Positions 60,205 through 64,000 of a stretch of DNA of 64,000 nt are shown one piece after another (the stretch's first letter is position 1; each line of letters starts with the position of its first letter). The position numbers and the translations under genes are program-made. The stretch comes from Sipunculus nudus (taxonomy: Eukaryota; Annelida; Sipuncula; Golfingiida; Sipunculidae), in the NCBI GenBank assembly GCA_026874595.1, contig CM049317.1, forward strand, positions 19,925,882 through 19,989,881, in the 5' to 3' direction. The notes under the pieces are model-generated. The model saw only the letters and a list, made by a program, of their open reading frames with translations, was not told the DNA's origin and searched no databases.

Positions 60205-63200
60205 AAATGAGAAGAAATGACCTGTCTCCAGGTGACGAGCCTTGGTTATCCACTGTACTTGTTAGCACGGACGTTCCAGACAAATGAGCTTAAAAATAAA
60301 CAATTGATAATTGACAATTATTACAGTCCAGCTGTTAAGAGAATAATTGTGCAAAAATTGAAAGAAGCATGGATTTGGCATGATACTTGACAGGACCATA
60401 CTTAATATTTTCAGATATAGGGCCAAGCGGGATTAACCCCATCTTGGTCGAAATCCAAGATGGCTGCCAGGATGGCCGCCGGATTATGAAATATCAATAT
60501 ATTCGATTTTATTTGTCCTAGAATGCTTTCGAAGTGTACTATTTATATGATTATAGAGTTGATCATTCATTTATATGGGTTAAAGGCCATAAATGATTCA
60601 GTGAATGAATTATTGCTTTGTTTATATTGAAATTTTCCTGTATTTGCCTTTATTTACTGGCACAATTTACAGCAAACATTATTTATTGAGTTCCGCACAG
60701 AAGTCGCATACACTATGAGTGTGTTCAAATTGAAGTGTCATTTGCTTGTTTAGGTTTGTCTGCTTTGTCATGCATTTAGATGGTTGAATTGTAAAACAGT
60801 TTTGATTGCAATATTTCTTCCTTTCTTCCTTTTTATTTCATTATATTTGCATGCTAACAAATGTAATTGTTTTGAAGAGGTGACGAGTGCGAAAAACTTA
60901 TTTGTCGAAATCTTTTAAAAAATTATAAATGAACTTGTTATGTCTGTAAACACTAATCATTAGAACATTTGAAACCTACATATATGTAATTTGATTTTCC
61001 GATCAGCATTCATGTTAACCTCTGTTAGCGCAATTGGGAAATATCAAATACATCAATCCACCTCTTCTGACATTTAATATATATTAATGTTATGCATTTG
61101 AGCATTATGTATTTTTCAATGTAATGAAATGGACAGTCGAGTGGATATACACTTGGCTATCTCGACTGGGGCCGCAGGTTTAATTAACATCGTCCCTATT
61201 AGAGCGGGATGTAATGGCCTGTGCAAGGTGGGTGAAATGAAAAAGAAAAAATAGCCATAAAAATCCATATAATATAAAGTTTATTTTGCTTAAGATTTTA
61301 TATCAGACATCGTGCGTGGCAGGATACAGACATACGTTTATAGCTCCCATATAGATACTGCTTTTGTGTGCCTATTGAAATTGTGCTAAAAGTGCCCTTT
61401 TCGTCAGCACAACCAACGGTGTAAAACTTGATAAAATTTGTTGAATACTACATATTTATTTGTCATTTGCCATGGTTGGTTCTATTATATTAATATTTCA
61501 TATCTAATTTTCCTCTGTTCGATACCCCTTTATTCGCATGCTATCGTTTGTATTAACTGCTTTGCAGAGATTGGGTATGAAAGAAATAAGGCATCCTGTC
61601 AGGTTTCAATGTATGACCTTGATATATCGGTGAAGAACAGTCAGGATTTCTAAAAATCTACAAACATGATATCAAATTTTACCATCAACTTAACATCTAT
61701 GTGTTTCTTTTTAGTGTAATTAAAATATCAATTAGTTCTGCTGAAATGTTATTGCATGTACTAGTTACATTCATATAAAGGAAGGACTTTTATTTATTTT
61801 ATATTTAGACTATATGCCCGCATGACAAGATACGCGCTTATATCGAAGCTCACACCTGTTTGCTGTATAGATTCTAAGCTTCTTTTACAATGAAGTGATA
61901 GCTTTTAGACTGTATGTTGGCACTGAACAAAATCAATACACATTTAGAGTTGCGAAACCTGTTTGGTGTATGCTGCCTTGTATTATGGTGATGAATGCAT
62001 GAAATAATCAACACTCATGCGGATACCTTTTGCAGATTACTAATTTTGTTATATGATGATAATGCAGACTTCGGAATGTATGCTCCCATGAAAGTACCAA
62101 CACATGTGCCACTAAAATATCACTGCCCTTTGCTGCGATGTTATTTTTGTGTTCGATCCCAACGAGGTGCCATTAAAATTCAATTTGCATAATGTGTTGG
62201 TGTCAAAAAATAGCTTTCGGCCTTATGCATATTTGTAGATTCATGTAGTGCATGAATGTATAGCTAGAAATATTCACCACATTTATGAGTCGGCGCAGCT
62301 AGGTTCAAGCTAGATGATCTTTCATGGATGGATGCTAAGACAATGGAAGAGCAAGGCGGAAGAAAGAAAGTCGAATTAACAAAACAAGGTTAAAAAATAT
62401 AATGCACCCTCAGACATGCATTCTATTTTCATCAACGTGACTACCTCAAAAATCAGTATAAACTTTGGTTTGAGTTTTTATTGACTTGATTGTTGATTGT
62501 AACGTTTCTGTGCCTTCAGCTTCTGAGCTGTGGCAACCTTTATACAGTTACACTTTCCCTATATATCAATTTTATGCCAAAATGCAAAATGCATGGGAAA
62601 CATGTATTTCATACCAATCGCTTCATCTAGTGAACATACATTAATGAGAATAGAACAGTTTATTACCTAATTTTGTGTTATATTGCCAGCAATTTTATAA
62701 CCTGTGCCTTGAAATTTTCTTTTAGATTTGGCAGGACTAGAGCTTTCTTTCTTCTGGTAAAACACACACAATTCCAATTTACAATTGGTTCTTTTTATCT
62801 GAGGTGCACAGTTTAGTATGATCTACAATGTTACATTCTGTGCATGAATTATTTCAATCAATTAAGCAAATATTTCTTATTTCTTATAATTATTACAATC
62901 ATTAAAAGTGTGTATTATGTAAGCAAACGACCTGTTTTAAGAAAACACTTGGAAAAACAAATTCAATGTTAGGCTTTTGGTAAAGATCATCAACCATATT
63001 ACCAATGTAGCAGGTAAACGGTAAACTACACAAGTGTCTACAATTGTCCAGGTTAGAACGTGGGCTTGAGGTTAATAAAGCGGTTGTAGGTCCCCGATGT
63101 AACGGTGTGATGGTGAAATCTCCCCACAAACCAAGATATTTGCTCTAATGTCTTAACGATTGGTTATGACATTTCTAATAACATACCATCTTTATCATAT

Positions 63201-64000
63201 GGATAACCACACTTTAGTTCAATAGAAAGTTATACAAACAAGCCTAAATCTATCATTTTAACAGAAGGCATAGCGTACCGCAAAATGTTGTGCGCCTCTA
63301 AACATGTACTGCTGATTCTGAGCTGCACCACCCCCCCCCCCCCCCAGGCAAAAGGGTCATCAACTTATAAACAAAAATAATTTCGCTTACATGGATTTTA
63401 CAACTGGTAATAAAACTACTACAAGGCACTTCCCATGGCTCGGGTGGCGAGGACACAAAGAAAACAACCGACTCTGTACGGACCACCGCAACCCCATCTC
63501 ATAACAACATCGGGGATAGAACAGTGAAGAGGGTCGAGCGTTCTACCAATCGACTGTCCTTTTTATTACATTGAAAGATAGTGTTCAAATACTCAAAATA
63601 AACTAATATATTAAGTTTCAGCAGGTTAATGCACAATAACGTTTTACCGTTATATGTGCTGATAAAAGGGGAATTTTATTACAATTGTAATACCAACAAA
63701 ACCATACTTCATTCGCACATTCATGATACAGACCTGAAACCATTATAAATTAATTTCTCGACCCCAATAACATAGAAACAGTGCCCTAACAATGTATTCT
63801 ATGACATTTTATTTTGTATTTCGGTGGCCATCTTGGGTTTATATCTGAACATATAGAGAATGGTCTGGGAAATTGTAATGCCAAGTTTCATTCTTCTTTC
63901 GTCTTTTGCACAATTCATCTCAATGTGCAGCTTAACGGCTAGACTAATGGGAATAATACCAAAATCGTGATAACAACGTACTAATGAGTACCCGGAGAGG

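Larger units (their letters stand above)
58165..64000. other. Mostly unassigned end of the window
   Basis: Contains (TA)n at 59240-59299, a poly-C run at 63329-63345 and the weak exon candidates listed separately. AAGATGGC(T)GCC phrases occur near 60460 and (as the complement) near 63826. A minus-strand donor-like GGCAG|GTAAGG near 58375 follows an open segment from 58440. No recognised gene. Confidence 0.35.

Noticed and set aside
60430-60490. CCAAGATGGCTGCC phrases as a conserved element
   Set aside because: Only a few short occurrences in the window and no structure around them that supports a call.

Overview
This is AT-rich eukaryotic DNA, most likely from a lophotrochozoan invertebrate such as a mollusc. 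The evidence is spliced genes with long introns, about 18 long (TA)n arrays, a LINE carrying a 2A-like peptide, two kinds of Penelope-like element and a tRNA-derived SINE. No bacterial features, rRNA genes or CRISPR arrays are visible. The species assignment is inference.

The main host content is a scattered cluster of small secreted-protein genes, found by matching exon sequence, exon length and intron phase across copies. The domain pattern resembles SnoaL-like/DUF4440 (NTF2-like superfamily). The shared structure is exon 1 (signal peptide, about 67-79 nt, ending in phase 1), exon 2 (141 or 144 nt, phase 1 to 1), exon 3 (151 nt, phase 1 to 2) and exon 4 (a Trp-rich C-terminal end). Nine copies or remnants are supported. 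On the minus strand are A (595-7363, complete, 146 aa), B (11197-12295, exons 2-4), C (16732-18562, exons 1-3, frameshifted) and F (30648-33633, complete, 158 aa). On the plus strand are D (20523-22293, stops), E (30175-30311, one exon), G (48511-49977, damaged), H (50577-50707, one exon) and I (56281-56395, one exon). A and B lie in a direct duplication of roughly 10.6 kb, with blocks 1-2402/10599-12790, 8270-8940/13815-14430 and 9480-10020/14590-15900.

Mobile DNA fills much of the rest. A full-length LINE on the minus strand (23649-29568) has an 11-bp target site duplication, an L1-type ORF1 with a 2A-like motif, and an ORF2 (endonuclease, reverse transcriptase, Cys/His end) broken only by three one-base shifts. 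A degenerate Penelope-type element (about 35890-39384, minus) has RT and GIY-YIG domains plus an inverted piece of its own endonuclease at the 5' end. A Neptune-like Penelope remnant lies at 6100-6970 (plus), and three tandem 462-bp units of a Neptune-like GIY-YIG domain at 52351-53738 (minus), with a hammerhead-ribozyme-like fold downstream at 51630-51676. A decayed CR1/L2-type LINE (43170-45500, plus) is split by a TA-flanked insert, and a tandem SINE pair sits at 47100-47575.

The last 8 kb (56.4-64 kb) is mostly unassigned, with a few weak single-exon candidates and a segment (57.8-58.16 kb) homologous to the 5' flank of gene F. A cluster of palindromic CAGTAAG/CTTACTG motifs spans 54.96-57.41 kb.
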